From NCBI GenBank assembly GCA_025966355.1, contig JAICWZ010000006.1, positions 1-14,681 on the forward strand: 14,681 nt of DNA, in the 5' to 3' direction. The notes below the pieces were generated by a model. The model made no database searches and was not told where the DNA came from. It worked only from the letters and a program-made list of their open reading frames with translations. This document shows, piece by piece, positions 7,202 to 14,117 of the stretch (positions are counted from its first letter, which is position 1; each line of letters begins with the position of its first letter). A program made the position numbers and the translations under genes. This DNA is from Thermomicrobiaceae bacterium. Lineage in GTDB: Bacteria; Chloroflexota; Chloroflexia; Thermomicrobiales; Thermomicrobiaceae.

Positions 7202-7913
7202 GCCGGAGCACGGTGAAGCCTTCCGCCGGAACGCCGAAGGCGGCGCCGATCTCGCTTGCCCGCGTCGTCCACGATTCCCGGAGTGCAGCCGGATCGGACG
7301 TCTGACTCGTGTGTTTCAAACGGGCTGCGATCTTCTGTTCGAGGCTGGCGCCGATATCGACGAACGAATCGGCAGCGCTGCTGGCAAAGAGCCAAACCTC
7401 TCCAACCGCGTGTGGCTTCAGGCCAGCAGCTTCATGCTCGGGGTAGTTCAGCCGATCACGTGCCAGAGGATAGACGGCATCCAACGCGGCACGACCGACC
7501 GTACGATGATCGCGATGGCTGAGGTATGCCGGAAGTGGGTGCTCCGGATCGTGGGTGAAGAGGACGGCCGGAGACCAGCGTCGTATCCAGGAAACGAGTT
7601 CGCCACGCAGCGCGTGCGTATTCTCGACCTCACCGTCGGGATGCCGGAGAAACGCAACGTCTGCCAAGCCGAGAAGGTTTGCGGCTTCCAGCGCTTCGGT
7701 CTCGCGCCGGCGTGCGATCTCGGCCGGAATAGACGCCGGATCACTGGACCCTTTATCACCCGAGGTGACGAGCAATAGGCGCACCGTCGCTCCACCGGCG
7801 ATCGCCCGAATGAGCGTCCCGGCGCACCAGAACTCGATATCGTCGGGGTGCGCGGCGATCGCCATGATCGACACCGGAGGAGGCGGCGCCACGAGTGCCG
7901 GCAAGGGCGTCAT
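7194..7913 (-). CDS. PIG-L (LmbE-like) family deacetylase
   Basis: Zinc-dependent N-deacetylase family whose characterised members act on N-acetylglucosamine conjugates (PIG-L, MshB, BshB, LmbE-like). The 239-residue protein has the metal-binding AHPDD (21-25) right after the first strand (SIMAIA) and the second metal motif SHRDH (132-136), as expected; LLVTSGDKG (47-55) is also typical. No signal peptide is seen, so it is cytoplasmic. It sits directly behind a sugar epimerase, so a nucleotide-sugar or glycoconjugate substrate is likely; the exact substrate cannot be read from sequence. A thiol-biosynthesis role (mycothiol or bacillithiol) is possible, but no partner gene is nearby. The annotated ATG lies only 1 nt after its best ribosome-binding site, so a TTG at 7904 may be used instead. 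Confidence 0.88.
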   Translation of the reverse strand: MTPLPALVAPPPPVSIMAIAAHPDDIEFWCAGTLIRAIAGGATVRLLLVTSGDKGSSDPASIPAEIARRRETEALEAANLLGLADVAFLRHPDGEVENTHALRGELVSWIRRWSPAVLFTHDPEHPLPAYLSHRDHRTVGRAALDAVYPLARDRLNYPEHEAAGLKPHAVGEVWLFASSAADSFVDIGASLEQKIAARLKHTSQTSDPAALRESWTTRASEIGAAFGVPAEGFTVLRHD

Positions 7914-7914
7914 G

Positions 7915-7920
7915 CCTCCT
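7915..7920 (-). promoter_or_regulatory. Shine-Dalgarno AGGAGG overlapping the epimerase stop
   Basis: A perfect AGGAGG overlaps the TAG stop of the epimerase gene (7919-7921). It is only 1 nt from the ATG at 7913 but 10 nt from an in-frame TTG at 7904-7902. The normal spacing of 5-10 nt favours the TTG or a reinitiation event; PIG-L would then lack its first three residues, leaving all motifs intact. Confidence 0.55.
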
Positions 7921-8833
7921 AGCTTCCGCGCACCCAGTCGAGCGTGGCGCGTAGACCGTCGCTCATGGCCGTTTGCGGCTCCCAGCCGAGTACAGCACGC
8001 GCCCGCCCATTCGCGAGGACGCTGTGCTTGATGTCGCCGCGCCGCTCTTCCTGGTGAATCGCCTCGTGCGGATAGCCGGTTTCTTCGGCCATCAACTCGA
8101 AGAGCGCGTTGACCGAGAGCGGTGTCTCGCTGCTGATGTTGACGGTCAAAGACTCGTCGGACCGCAACGCCAGTCCGTGCGCCCGCGCCACGTCACCAAC
8201 ATAGACGAAGTCGCGCGTCTGCTCGCCGTCACCGAAGATATAGACCGGCTCCTCCGCGATCATGCGCGCGGCAAAGATCGAGATCACGCCCGCCTCGCCG
8301 TACGGATCCTGACGCGGGCCGTAGATATTCGCCAGCCGCAGCACCTTGAGCGGGATTTCCGGCGGGAGCAGGATCTTCAGGTACTGCTCCAGCGTCCATT
8401 TGCTCAGTCCATAGGCGCTCTCGGGCCGGATCGGGTGCTTTTCATCGCAGGGAAGGTAATCCGGCGTGCCGTAAAGCGCGCCACCGGTTGTGATGTAAAC
8501 GAACTGCTTGACACCCGCCTCAAGTCCGGCCTTATACACGTTCAGCCCGGCGACGATATTCGTGTTGGCATCGCGTACGGGGTCGGTCATCGAAACAGCG
8601 ACCGACGCTTGCGCCGCAACGTGACTGATGGCATCCGGTGCGAAATCGCGGGCGACCTCGATCAAGCGTGCGCTACCCATATCGAGCTGCACCAGTTCGG
8701 CGCGTGGATCGAGATTGGCGGCTTTTCCGGTGGATAGATCATCGACGACCAGCACCTCATCGCCGTTCGCGAGCAAGCGATCGACAATATGTGATCCGAT
8801 GAAACCGGCACCCCCGGTAATCAGGACGCGCAT
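7919..8833 (-). CDS. NAD-dependent nucleotide-sugar epimerase/dehydratase (extended SDR)
   Basis: Cytoplasmic extended short-chain dehydrogenase acting on nucleotide sugars, most like UDP-glucose/UDP-galactose 4-epimerases (GalE-like). The 304 residues begin with the NAD-binding GGAGFIGS (7-14), and Asp31-Asp32 at the end of the second strand favour NAD over NADP. The catalytic pair is YGLSK (Tyr141, Lys145), with ITTGG (114-118) supplying the Ser/Thr of the triad. RLANIYGPRQ and the C-terminal region with GDGEQTRDFVYVGDVA are typical of the family. AGGAG with 4 nt spacing supports the ATG at 8833. It follows the ATPase gene by 25 nt and precedes PIG-L by 5 nt, so it is almost certainly co-transcribed. 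The exact sugar cannot be assigned; a dehydratase or 4,6-type relative remains possible. Confidence 0.9.
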   Translation of the reverse strand: MRVLITGGAGFIGSHIVDRLLANGDEVLVVDDLSTGKAANLDPRAELVQLDMGSARLIEVARDFAPDAISHVAAQASVAVSMTDPVRDANTNIVAGLNVYKAGLEAGVKQFVYITTGGALYGTPDYLPCDEKHPIRPESAYGLSKWTLEQYLKILLPPEIPLKVLRLANIYGPRQDPYGEAGVISIFAARMIAEEPVYIFGDGEQTRDFVYVGDVARAHGLALRSDESLTVNISSETPLSVNALFELMAEETGYPHEAIHQEERRGDIKHSVLANGRARAVLGWEPQTAMSDGLRATLDWVRGS

Positions 8834-8858
8834 AAGACTCCTCTCGGCTCGAACCGAT

Positions 8859-9881
8859 CTAGCCGGCGGCCGTTCCCGGAACGTGCTCCGTTGCGGCCAG
8901 ATCAGCCGCCAGCAACTCGCTCAATCGCGACCGGCAGCGCACAAAATGCAAACGAAAGCGTGCGTCGTCACGCAACGCGCGCAGCAGATCGTCGATCGAC
9001 AGGCTCAACCGTTCAACGCCGAGCGCGACATCGCGATCGTAGACGCGATCAATGAAGCGTACAAAGCGCAGCGCCTCATCGGTATCACCCATTGGTTCCA
9101 GCCGGTCGAGCTGAATCCGGTCGACCTCATCGAGCCAGGCAGCGTCATACATCGGGTGTGTCGCCGCCAGAAAGCGCCGCAGTTCATCGACCCGAAAGCG
9201 GACGACTCGCTCATCATCGCCGCGTACCGGCAGGTGCCGCTCAGCCGCCGCACCGCTCTCCCGCCAATCGACGCCCCCAATACCAAGCACCTCGAACGCT
9301 GTCGCGATTTCGCCCAGCTCGCGCTGAAAGGCGCCGGCAAAGCCATGACCGGCATCCATGACCGTCGGGTCAGCATTGGCGGTCGCCAGAATGCGCGGCC
9401 GACCCGCCAGCATGGCGCGCACCAGCGAGGTGAGCAGCATGATATTGCCCGGATCGCGCAGGTCGACCTCGTCGATACAGACGAGTCGCTGGCTGCCCAG
9501 CAACTGGCGCAAGCGGTCCATACCAAGAGTGCCGGCCGCCGCCGAAAACTCGTCGAAGGTGGCGAAGAGCTTCGGCTCGTCCGCCAGGTGAAAGGCAGCC
9601 GCCAGCAGGTGCGTCTTGCCGATGCCGGGCGGACCGTCAAGATAGACGCCACGGTAGTCGAGCGCGGGCGGCTTCTTGCGCCAGGGCAGGCGCGAGGCGC
9701 CCGGCTCCGGCGCCTCGATCAATTGCCTGATCCTGGAGATCGCGTCGCGCTGCTCGGGGAAGGCCGGGTCGATGACGAAGTTGGCGAATGAGGCGACCTC
9801 GAAGCGTCTGGGAAGGCGAAATTGCGGCCCGCGCGTCGCCCGCACTCGCTCGTTTAGACGCTCAATCGTTACCAAAATCAC
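8859..9881 (-). CDS. zapE: AFG1/ZapE-family ATPase
   Basis: P-loop ATPase of the AFG1/ZapE family; in proteobacteria ZapE binds FtsZ at the division septum, and the mitochondrial relative Afg1 handles misfolded proteins. The 340-residue protein has Walker A GPPGIGKTH (83-91), Walker B LVCIDEVD (133-140) followed by the sensor-like ILATANADP (164-172). It also has the family hallmark GIGGVDWRESG (200-210) and a C-terminal RVYDRDVAL plus RSRLSEL that match the ends of ZapE proteins. A frame runs up to 10010, but the GTG at 9881 is chosen because GAGGAG stands 5 nt upstream and the longer version would cover the divergent promoter; a TTG two codons further in is an alternative. It leads a four-gene run. 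A role in division outside proteobacteria is unproven, so the symbol marks the family only. Confidence 0.85.
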   Translation of the reverse strand: MILVTIERLNERVRATRGPQFRLPRRFEVASFANFVIDPAFPEQRDAISRIRQLIEAPEPGASRLPWRKKPPALDYRGVYLDGPPGIGKTHLLAAAFHLADEPKLFATFDEFSAAAGTLGMDRLRQLLGSQRLVCIDEVDLRDPGNIMLLTSLVRAMLAGRPRILATANADPTVMDAGHGFAGAFQRELGEIATAFEVLGIGGVDWRESGAAAERHLPVRGDDERVVRFRVDELRRFLAATHPMYDAAWLDEVDRIQLDRLEPMGDTDEALRFVRFIDRVYDRDVALGVERLSLSIDDLLRALRDDARFRLHFVRCRSRLSELLAADLAATEHVPGTAAG

Positions 9882-9954
9882 CCGCGCTCCTCGTATCGAC
9901 ACCAGATCAGAGTCTACCCGACCGTTCGCGACCCGCACAGCGCCTGCCCGTCCG

Positions 9955-9960
9955 TATAAT
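9955..9960 (+). promoter_or_regulatory. -10 box of the XRE regulator gene
   Basis: A perfect TATAAT lies 23 nt before the GTG start of the regulator in the 101-nt divergent gap. No good TTGACA-like -35 is found at 16-18 nt (the region reads ACCCGC), so the promoter may be weak or need an activator. Transcription would begin near 9967, giving a leader of about 16 nt that still contains the GAGGGAG ribosome-binding site. Confidence 0.45.
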
Positions 9961-9982
9961 CGACTCGAGCGAGGGAGCGCCG

Positions 9983-10333
9983 GTGCAAAACACCCCTGAT
10001 CCAGGATCACGCTATCGCATCGCGATCGGCCAGACGATCGCCGTCTGCCGTTCCGAACGCGGCTGGAGCCTGCGCGGTTTGGCCGAGACCTCCAGCATCT
10101 CGCTCGCCTACCTGAGCGAGCTGGAGCATGGCCAGAAAGAACCCTCCGGTGCTACCCTCGAACAGCTGGCGCGCGCCTTCGACCTGCCGCTCGCCGACCT
10201 GCTCCGCTTGATCGCCGACCGCCTCGAAGAGCCACAGCCGCCACCCAATATCCCGACCGAGGGCCTCGATCGCACCGAGATCGAGCAGATCGCCGAATTT
10301 GCCAGCTGGTTGCGCTGGAAGAAGGGGAAGTAG
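9983..10333 (+). CDS. XRE-type helix-turn-helix regulator
   Basis: Small cytoplasmic DNA-binding protein of 116 residues. The helix-turn-helix domain spans about 13-72: IGQTIAVCRSERGWSLRGLA, then the recognition region SISLAYLSELEHGQKEPS (38-55), and LEQLARAFDLPLADLL. The SLAYLSELEHGQKE stretch is very like that of ClgR-type regulators of Clp protease genes in actinobacteria, but target genes cannot be inferred from that. The tail (95-116) ends in a tryptophan- and lysine-rich helix (IEQIAEFASWLRWKKGK) that could mediate dimerisation. Start: GTG at 9983, with GAGGGAG 5 nt upstream; the frame extends further but would cover the promoter. It diverges from the AFG1/ZapE-like gene, so it may control that run as well as itself; this is inference. 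Confidence 0.85.
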   Translation: MQNTPDPGSRYRIAIGQTIAVCRSERGWSLRGLAETSSISLAYLSELEHGQKEPSGATLEQLARAFDLPLADLLRLIADRLEEPQPPPNIPTEGLDRTEIEQIAEFASWLRWKKGK

Positions 10334-10340
10334 CGGCGAT

Positions 10341-10375
10341 CCAGCGATCAGCATGAACCGTAACGGTTGCGCTGG
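10341..10375. repeat. Nested inverted repeat after the XRE gene
   Basis: CCAGCG (10341-10346) and CGCTGG (10370-10375) enclose a second dyad AACCGT-A-ACGGTT (10356-10368). The 9-nt left and 1-nt right gaps make the whole an uneven, bulged hairpin. It starts 8 nt after the regulator's stop codon. It could be a transcript-end structure, but no T tract follows. The inner 13 bp could also be a protein-binding dyad. Confidence 0.4.
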
Positions 10376-10415
10376 CCGACCTGGGGAGGACGGGCGCCGC
10401 CTCATGGGGCGCGCC

Positions 10416-10497
10416 GGGCGTGATGAATCACGCCCCTACGTGGGATTTTCTGGTATGCAACTAATTCCACTCCGTAGGGGTGTCATTGATGACACCC
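10416..10497. repeat. Paired inverted REP-like elements (BIME)
   Basis: Two 24-nt units face each other. On the minus strand, GTAG (10439-10436) is followed by the palindrome GGGCGTGAT / ATCACGCCC with a 2-nt loop (10435-10416). On the plus strand, GTAG (10474-10477) is followed by GGGTGTCAT / ATGACACCC with a 2-nt loop (10478-10497). The stems differ at two of nine positions, and both changes are compensated in the opposite arm. The inner flanks (10436-10447 and 10463-10477) are also near-complementary. A GTAG head plus palindrome in inverted pairs is the layout of REP/BIME elements moved by RAYT (TnpA-REP) transposases. No RAYT gene is in the window. The element may also influence transcription between the regulator and sulfurtransferase genes. 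Confidence 0.7.
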
Positions 10498-10606
10498 GGC
10501 CGATGCGCGAATGCGCGAGGCGTGTCTCCCGACAGATAGATGCCGTTCCACGTCCGTTATAGACTAGCAACAGGACGCGTATCGTTAGAGACAGGGGAGA
10601 ACACCG

Positions 10607-11485
10607 ATGGCTCAGACGTGGACTCGCGAGGACGTACTCGTTTCGACCGACTGGCTCGAAGAGCATCTGAACGACCGGAACCTGCGCATCCTCGATTGCC
10701 GTTATTACTTCGATAGCCGCGACGCCGCCGAAGAGTACCGCAAGGCACATATACCGGGCGCCGTTCATTTCGACTGGTCGCATGAGTTGAACGATCCGGA
10801 AAACTCGGTCGCCTTCTCGATGGCCGGACCGGAAAAGGTTGAGGCGACGATGAGCCGGGCCGGCATCGGCAACGATACGCGGATCATCGCTTACGACGAC
10901 GAGGGCGGGCACTTCGGCTCGCGCGTCTGGCTGGTGCTGGCGCGTTTCGGTAAAGAGTCGCAACTGCGCATTCTCGATGGCGGCTGGACCAAGTGGGTCG
11001 CTGAGAACCGCCCGACCAGCAGCGAGATCCCCGAGGTCAAACCAGCTACATTCACCATCGAGCGCTCCGCGGAACGACCCGAGATCGTCGCCACGGCCGA
11101 CGATGTGCTGGCCGCCATGAAGGACGGCAAAACCAAGATCCTCGACGTTCGCCGGATGTCGGAATTCACCGGCGAAGAAGTGCGAGCGAAGCGTGGCGGC
11201 CGCATTCCCGACGCCGATTACCTCTTCTGGCAGGATAACCTCGACTGGAACGGCGATCGCTCGTTCGTGAGCGAAGCGAAGGTCAAAGAGCAACGCGAAG
11301 CGGTCGGCATCAACGACGATACGCCGGTCATCACCTATTGCCAGGGAGGCGTCCGCGCGGCCCATTCCGCCATCTCGCTCCTCACATCGGGGGTCAAGAA
11401 CGTGCGGGTCTACGACGGCAGCTGGGGTGAATGGGGCAACCGCGACGACCTGCCGCTCGAAAAGGGACCGGTCAAGGAAAAGTAG
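10607..11485 (+). CDS. Two-domain rhodanese (thiosulfate/3-mercaptopyruvate sulfurtransferase)
   Basis: Transfers sulfane sulfur from thiosulfate or 3-mercaptopyruvate to an acceptor such as cyanide or a thiol. The 292 residues form two rhodanese domains, the usual length. The N-terminal domain (about 9-135) is non-catalytic: where the active cysteine would sit it has Asp97 (IIAYDDEGG). The C-terminal domain (about 160-285) carries active-site Cys245 in VITYCQGGVRA, followed by VYDGSWGEW (268-276), the typical end motif. The loop CQGGVRA does not clearly match either the thiosulfate or mercaptopyruvate type, so the donor is left open. No signal peptide is seen, so it is likely cytoplasmic. 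GGGGAG lies 7 nt upstream of the ATG. The cysteine synthase-like gene follows 102 nt downstream in the same direction, suggesting a joint sulfur role. Confidence 0.93.
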   Translation: MAQTWTREDVLVSTDWLEEHLNDRNLRILDCRYYFDSRDAAEEYRKAHIPGAVHFDWSHELNDPENSVAFSMAGPEKVEATMSRAGIGNDTRIIAYDDEGGHFGSRVWLVLARFGKESQLRILDGGWTKWVAENRPTSSEIPEVKPATFTIERSAERPEIVATADDVLAAMKDGKTKILDVRRMSEFTGEEVRAKRGGRIPDADYLFWQDNLDWNGDRSFVSEAKVKEQREAVGINDDTPVITYCQGGVRAAHSAISLLTSGVKNVRVYDGSWGEWGNRDDLPLEKGPVKEK

Positions 11486-11587
11486 CCGCCGCTCGGACCA
11501 GCGTCAGCCGTGATGTCGGGAATAGCCGCGCCGGTCGTGCGGTTTAGCCTCACGTGGAAGACCCGGGATAGCGAGAGAGGAACGCCT

Positions 11588-12523
11588 ATGCGTATCGCGA
11601 ATGACGCGACCGAACTTGTCGGCAATACGCCGCTCGTGCGCCTCAATAAGGTCGTCGGCTCAAACGCGACGGTGTACGCCAAGATCGAAGCGTTCAGCCC
11701 CGGCTTCTCGATCAAAGACCGCATCGCGCTCAATATGATTCTCGATGCCGAAAAGCGTGGTGTGCTCAAGCCGGATACCGTCATCGTCGAAGCGACCAGC
11801 GGCAATACCGGCATCGGCTTAGCCTGGGTCTCGGCGATCAAGGGCTACAAGCTGATCATCACCGTCTCAGCGCGCAATAGCCCGGAACGCATCGCCATGC
11901 TGCGCGCGCTCGGGGCCGAAGTCGTCGTCACGTCGGCCGAGGGCGGCACACCGGGTGCCATCGAGGAGGCGAACAAGATCGCCGCCTCGCTCCCCTCCGC
12001 CTTCATGCCGCGTCAGCACTGGAATCCGGCCAACCCCGAGGCGCACCGTATCGGCACCGCTCGCGAGATCTGGGAGGATACCGACGGCAAGGTCGATATC
12101 TTCGTCGCCGCCTTCGGCACCGGCGGCACGATCAGCGGCGTCGGTGAAGGGCTCAAAGCCTACAACCCGAAGATCCGCATCATCACCGTCGAGCCGGAAG
12201 AATCGCCGGTCCTTTCGCAAGGCCGCAAGGGGAGCCACGGCATCCAGGGAACCTCGCCCGGCTTCCTGGCCGAAGTGCTCAACACGGATGTCATCGACGA
12301 AACGGTGCTTGTTTCGACCCTCGATGCCGTCGCCATGGCTAAACGGTTGATGAAGGAAGAAGGCATCCTCACCGGCATCTCGGCCGGTGCCAACGCCACG
12401 GCGGCGTCGCGCATCGCCGAGCGCCCGGAAAACAAGGGCAAGATCATCGTGACGGTCTTCCCCGATCTCGCCGAGCGCTATCTATCGTCAGCCCTCTTCG
12501 CCAACGACGAGGCGAAGAAATAG
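11588..12523 (+). CDS. cysK: Cysteine synthase-family PLP enzyme (O-acetylserine sulfhydrylase-like)
   Basis: Fold-type-II PLP enzyme expected to make cysteine from O-acetylserine and sulfide in the cytoplasm. The 311 residues match the family length. Lys43 in FSIKDRIA carries PLP, TSGNTG (70-75) is the substrate loop, GTGGTISG (177-184) holds the phosphate, and GISAGAN (263-269) supplies the ring contact. Several normally constant stretches differ: the lysine loop reads SPGFSIKDR rather than NPGGSxKDR, the loop usually written GIGAGF reads GTSPGF (220-225), and SARNSPERIAML (94-105) replaces the usual MSxERR region. A related enzyme using another substrate (O-phosphoserine, cystathionine) is therefore possible. 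The ATG at 11588 has GAGAGAGG 7 nt upstream; the longer frame lacks such a site. It shares direction with the sulfurtransferase and is followed by a strong terminator. Confidence 0.85.
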   Translation: MRIANDATELVGNTPLVRLNKVVGSNATVYAKIEAFSPGFSIKDRIALNMILDAEKRGVLKPDTVIVEATSGNTGIGLAWVSAIKGYKLIITVSARNSPERIAMLRALGAEVVVTSAEGGTPGAIEEANKIAASLPSAFMPRQHWNPANPEAHRIGTAREIWEDTDGKVDIFVAAFGTGGTISGVGEGLKAYNPKIRIITVEPEESPVLSQGRKGSHGIQGTSPGFLAEVLNTDVIDETVLVSTLDAVAMAKRLMKEEGILTGISAGANATAASRIAERPENKGKIIVTVFPDLAERYLSSALFANDEAKK

Positions 12524-12557
12524 CACATCGATTTCCAGTTCCCCAAACCCCCGTAAG

Positions 12558-12590
12558 GCGCCCACCTGTTGGCGGGCGCGTTCTTTTTTC
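12558..12590 (+). terminator. Rho-independent terminator of the cysteine synthase gene
   Basis: GCGCCC (12558-12563) pairs with GGGCGC (12574-12579), with a further CC/GG pair and a TGTT loop. The T-rich tract TTCTTTTTTC (12581-12590) follows one base later. It lies 34 nt after the stop codon of the cysteine synthase gene and ends on the last base of the convergent M81 gene, so the two transcripts meet here. Confidence 0.88.
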
Positions 12591-14095
12591 TACGCCTTCC
12601 ATTCCATATCGCGCTCGAAGGGGTAGACCGGGTGCACGATTTTGTGGAACTCGAGCCGGTCGAGGCGCGGGCTGGTCAGACCGGGCGTATCGACCTCGAT
12701 GATCTCTTTGGCGACCGGCGTGAAGGCCGAGCGGAAGTGTACCGACGACTTGACGGCGATGATCTGTCGTGAAGTCGGCTCGATCCCCTGGCTGCGCAGG
12801 ACTTCGAGATCGGTCGGCTGGTAACGGTGCGTGGTGACAACGACCTGCACCTTCCCGCCATTGGCGCCATCGAGTTCAATGACCGCCGTCGGTCCCATGT
12901 TCATTTCGACGCCGGTGCTCATCAGGCCGCGATGGACAAAAAGGCCGTCACTCAGCAGCACGACGCGACCGGAGACGTCGAGCGGTGTGCCATGGAAGGT
13001 ATCGACTTTAGCGCCGAGGTGCAACGAAACCGCGTTACCGGTTCCAGCCGCGAAAGCTCGCTCGACCGATTCCGGGTCGTTGATCGGCACGGCGACCGCG
13101 TTGGTCGCGCCGAGCCGCAGCAACGCTTCGAGCAGAATGGTGCCATCGGCCGGCGCGCCGCCACCCGGGTTGTCGCCAATGTCGGCCAGCACGATCGGCC
13201 CCTCCGACGCTTCCATCGCGTGGCGTACCGCCTCATCGACCGGCACCGGCCTGGCGATGAACTCGTCGCGCCGCGACCAGATGTAGTCCGCCAGCTGAGT
13301 GGCGAGCCGTCGCGCCTGCGCTGGTTCGTCGTCGGTCGTCACGATGATGCTGAAATTATTGGGCACGATGTCGGCCCAGGCGAAGCCGGGCAAATAGCTG
13401 ACATTCAGGACGCCACGCTCGTTCTCGATATCGCGCGCCAGATGCTTGACGCTCAGCATCGGTTCAGCATACGAGTGCTGCCGCTGGAGCGATGAGATCA
13501 GCGGAATCTTGACCAGCACTGGAGTCGGCTTCACGCCGCCACGCACGATACGCGGCATGAGCAGGCCGATTTCGTAGCCGCGCTCATACGGGTCGTTGTG
13601 CGGGTATTCGTCGTACGCCACCGGCATCGAGACGAGATCGACCATCTCCTGCGTGATATTGCCGTGCAGATCGAGTTCGACGATAACCGGCACATCAGGT
13701 CCGACAACCTCGCGCACCTTGCGCAGGATGTAGCTCTCACCGTCGTCATCGAGGTCGGACACCATCGCACCATGCAACGCCAGCATGACGCCATCAAGCG
13801 GTCCGTCCGCGAGCGCCGCTTTCAGTCCGTCGACCAACTGGCCGGTCAGCACCTCGGTCGCTTCGGCCGTGACCGGCCCGCCCGGTGTGGCCGAGGCGAA
13901 CATCATCGGCGCCAGTTCATAGTTCGCGACGCGCGCTGCGTCGATAAAGCCGCCAATCGGCGTCTTCGTACCGCTGAAGCGTTGGATCAGTTCCGGCCCG
14001 ACGGCTCCGCTACGCAACTTGAAATCATCGAGTCCGGTCGGCACCGTCGCAAACGTGCTGCTCTCGTGCGAGATTCCGCCAATCGCGATGCGCAT
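12590..14095 (-). CDS. M81 family metallopeptidase (MlrC-like)
   Basis: Member of the M81/DUF1485 family, whose named member MlrC (microcystinase C) cleaves the linear peptide products of microcystin breakdown; most members have unknown substrates. At 501 residues it has the usual length. Motifs in order: GGISHESSTF (6-15) at the N-terminus, LALHGAMV (105-112), ELDLHGNIT (140-148), YDEYPHNDPYERG (161-173) and DNPGGGAPADGT (308-319). Asp142, His144 and His166 are the probable metal ligands, judged from their conservation and spacing. No signal peptide is seen. The ATG at 14095 has AGAGGGG 7 nt upstream. It begins 22 nt after the CapA-like gene and is surely in the same transcript. A role in small-peptide or amide turnover is inference from the family. 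Confidence 0.92.
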   Translation of the reverse strand: MRIAIGGISHESSTFATVPTGLDDFKLRSGAVGPELIQRFSGTKTPIGGFIDAARVANYELAPMMFASATPGGPVTAEATEVLTGQLVDGLKAALADGPLDGVMLALHGAMVSDLDDDGESYILRKVREVVGPDVPVIVELDLHGNITQEMVDLVSMPVAYDEYPHNDPYERGYEIGLLMPRIVRGGVKPTPVLVKIPLISSLQRQHSYAEPMLSVKHLARDIENERGVLNVSYLPGFAWADIVPNNFSIIVTTDDEPAQARRLATQLADYIWSRRDEFIARPVPVDEAVRHAMEASEGPIVLADIGDNPGGGAPADGTILLEALLRLGATNAVAVPINDPESVERAFAAGTGNAVSLHLGAKVDTFHGTPLDVSGRVVLLSDGLFVHRGLMSTGVEMNMGPTAVIELDGANGGKVQVVVTTHRYQPTDLEVLRSQGIEPTSRQIIAVKSSVHFRSAFTPVAKEIIEVDTPGLTSPRLDRLEFHKIVHPVYPFERDMEWKA

Positions 14096-14117
14096 CGTGT
14101 TTCCCCTCTTCCCCGCG

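Noticed and set aside
7973..8737. Plus-strand open frame of 254 codons
   Set aside because: Antisense of the epimerase gene, with no recognisable protein features.
8628..9791. Plus-strand open frame of 387 codons
   Set aside because: Antisense of the epimerase and AFG1/ZapE-like genes, both of which have full catalytic motifs.
10416..10497. CRISPR-like repeats
   Set aside because: Only two units, in opposite orientation and with different stems; there is no regular spacer array and no cas gene.
10436..11365. Minus-strand open frame of 309 codons
   Set aside because: Antisense of the sulfurtransferase gene and runs through the REP pair; no motif.
12827..13495. Plus-strand open frame of 222 codons
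   Set aside because: Antisense of the M81 gene; low-complexity arginine-rich translation.
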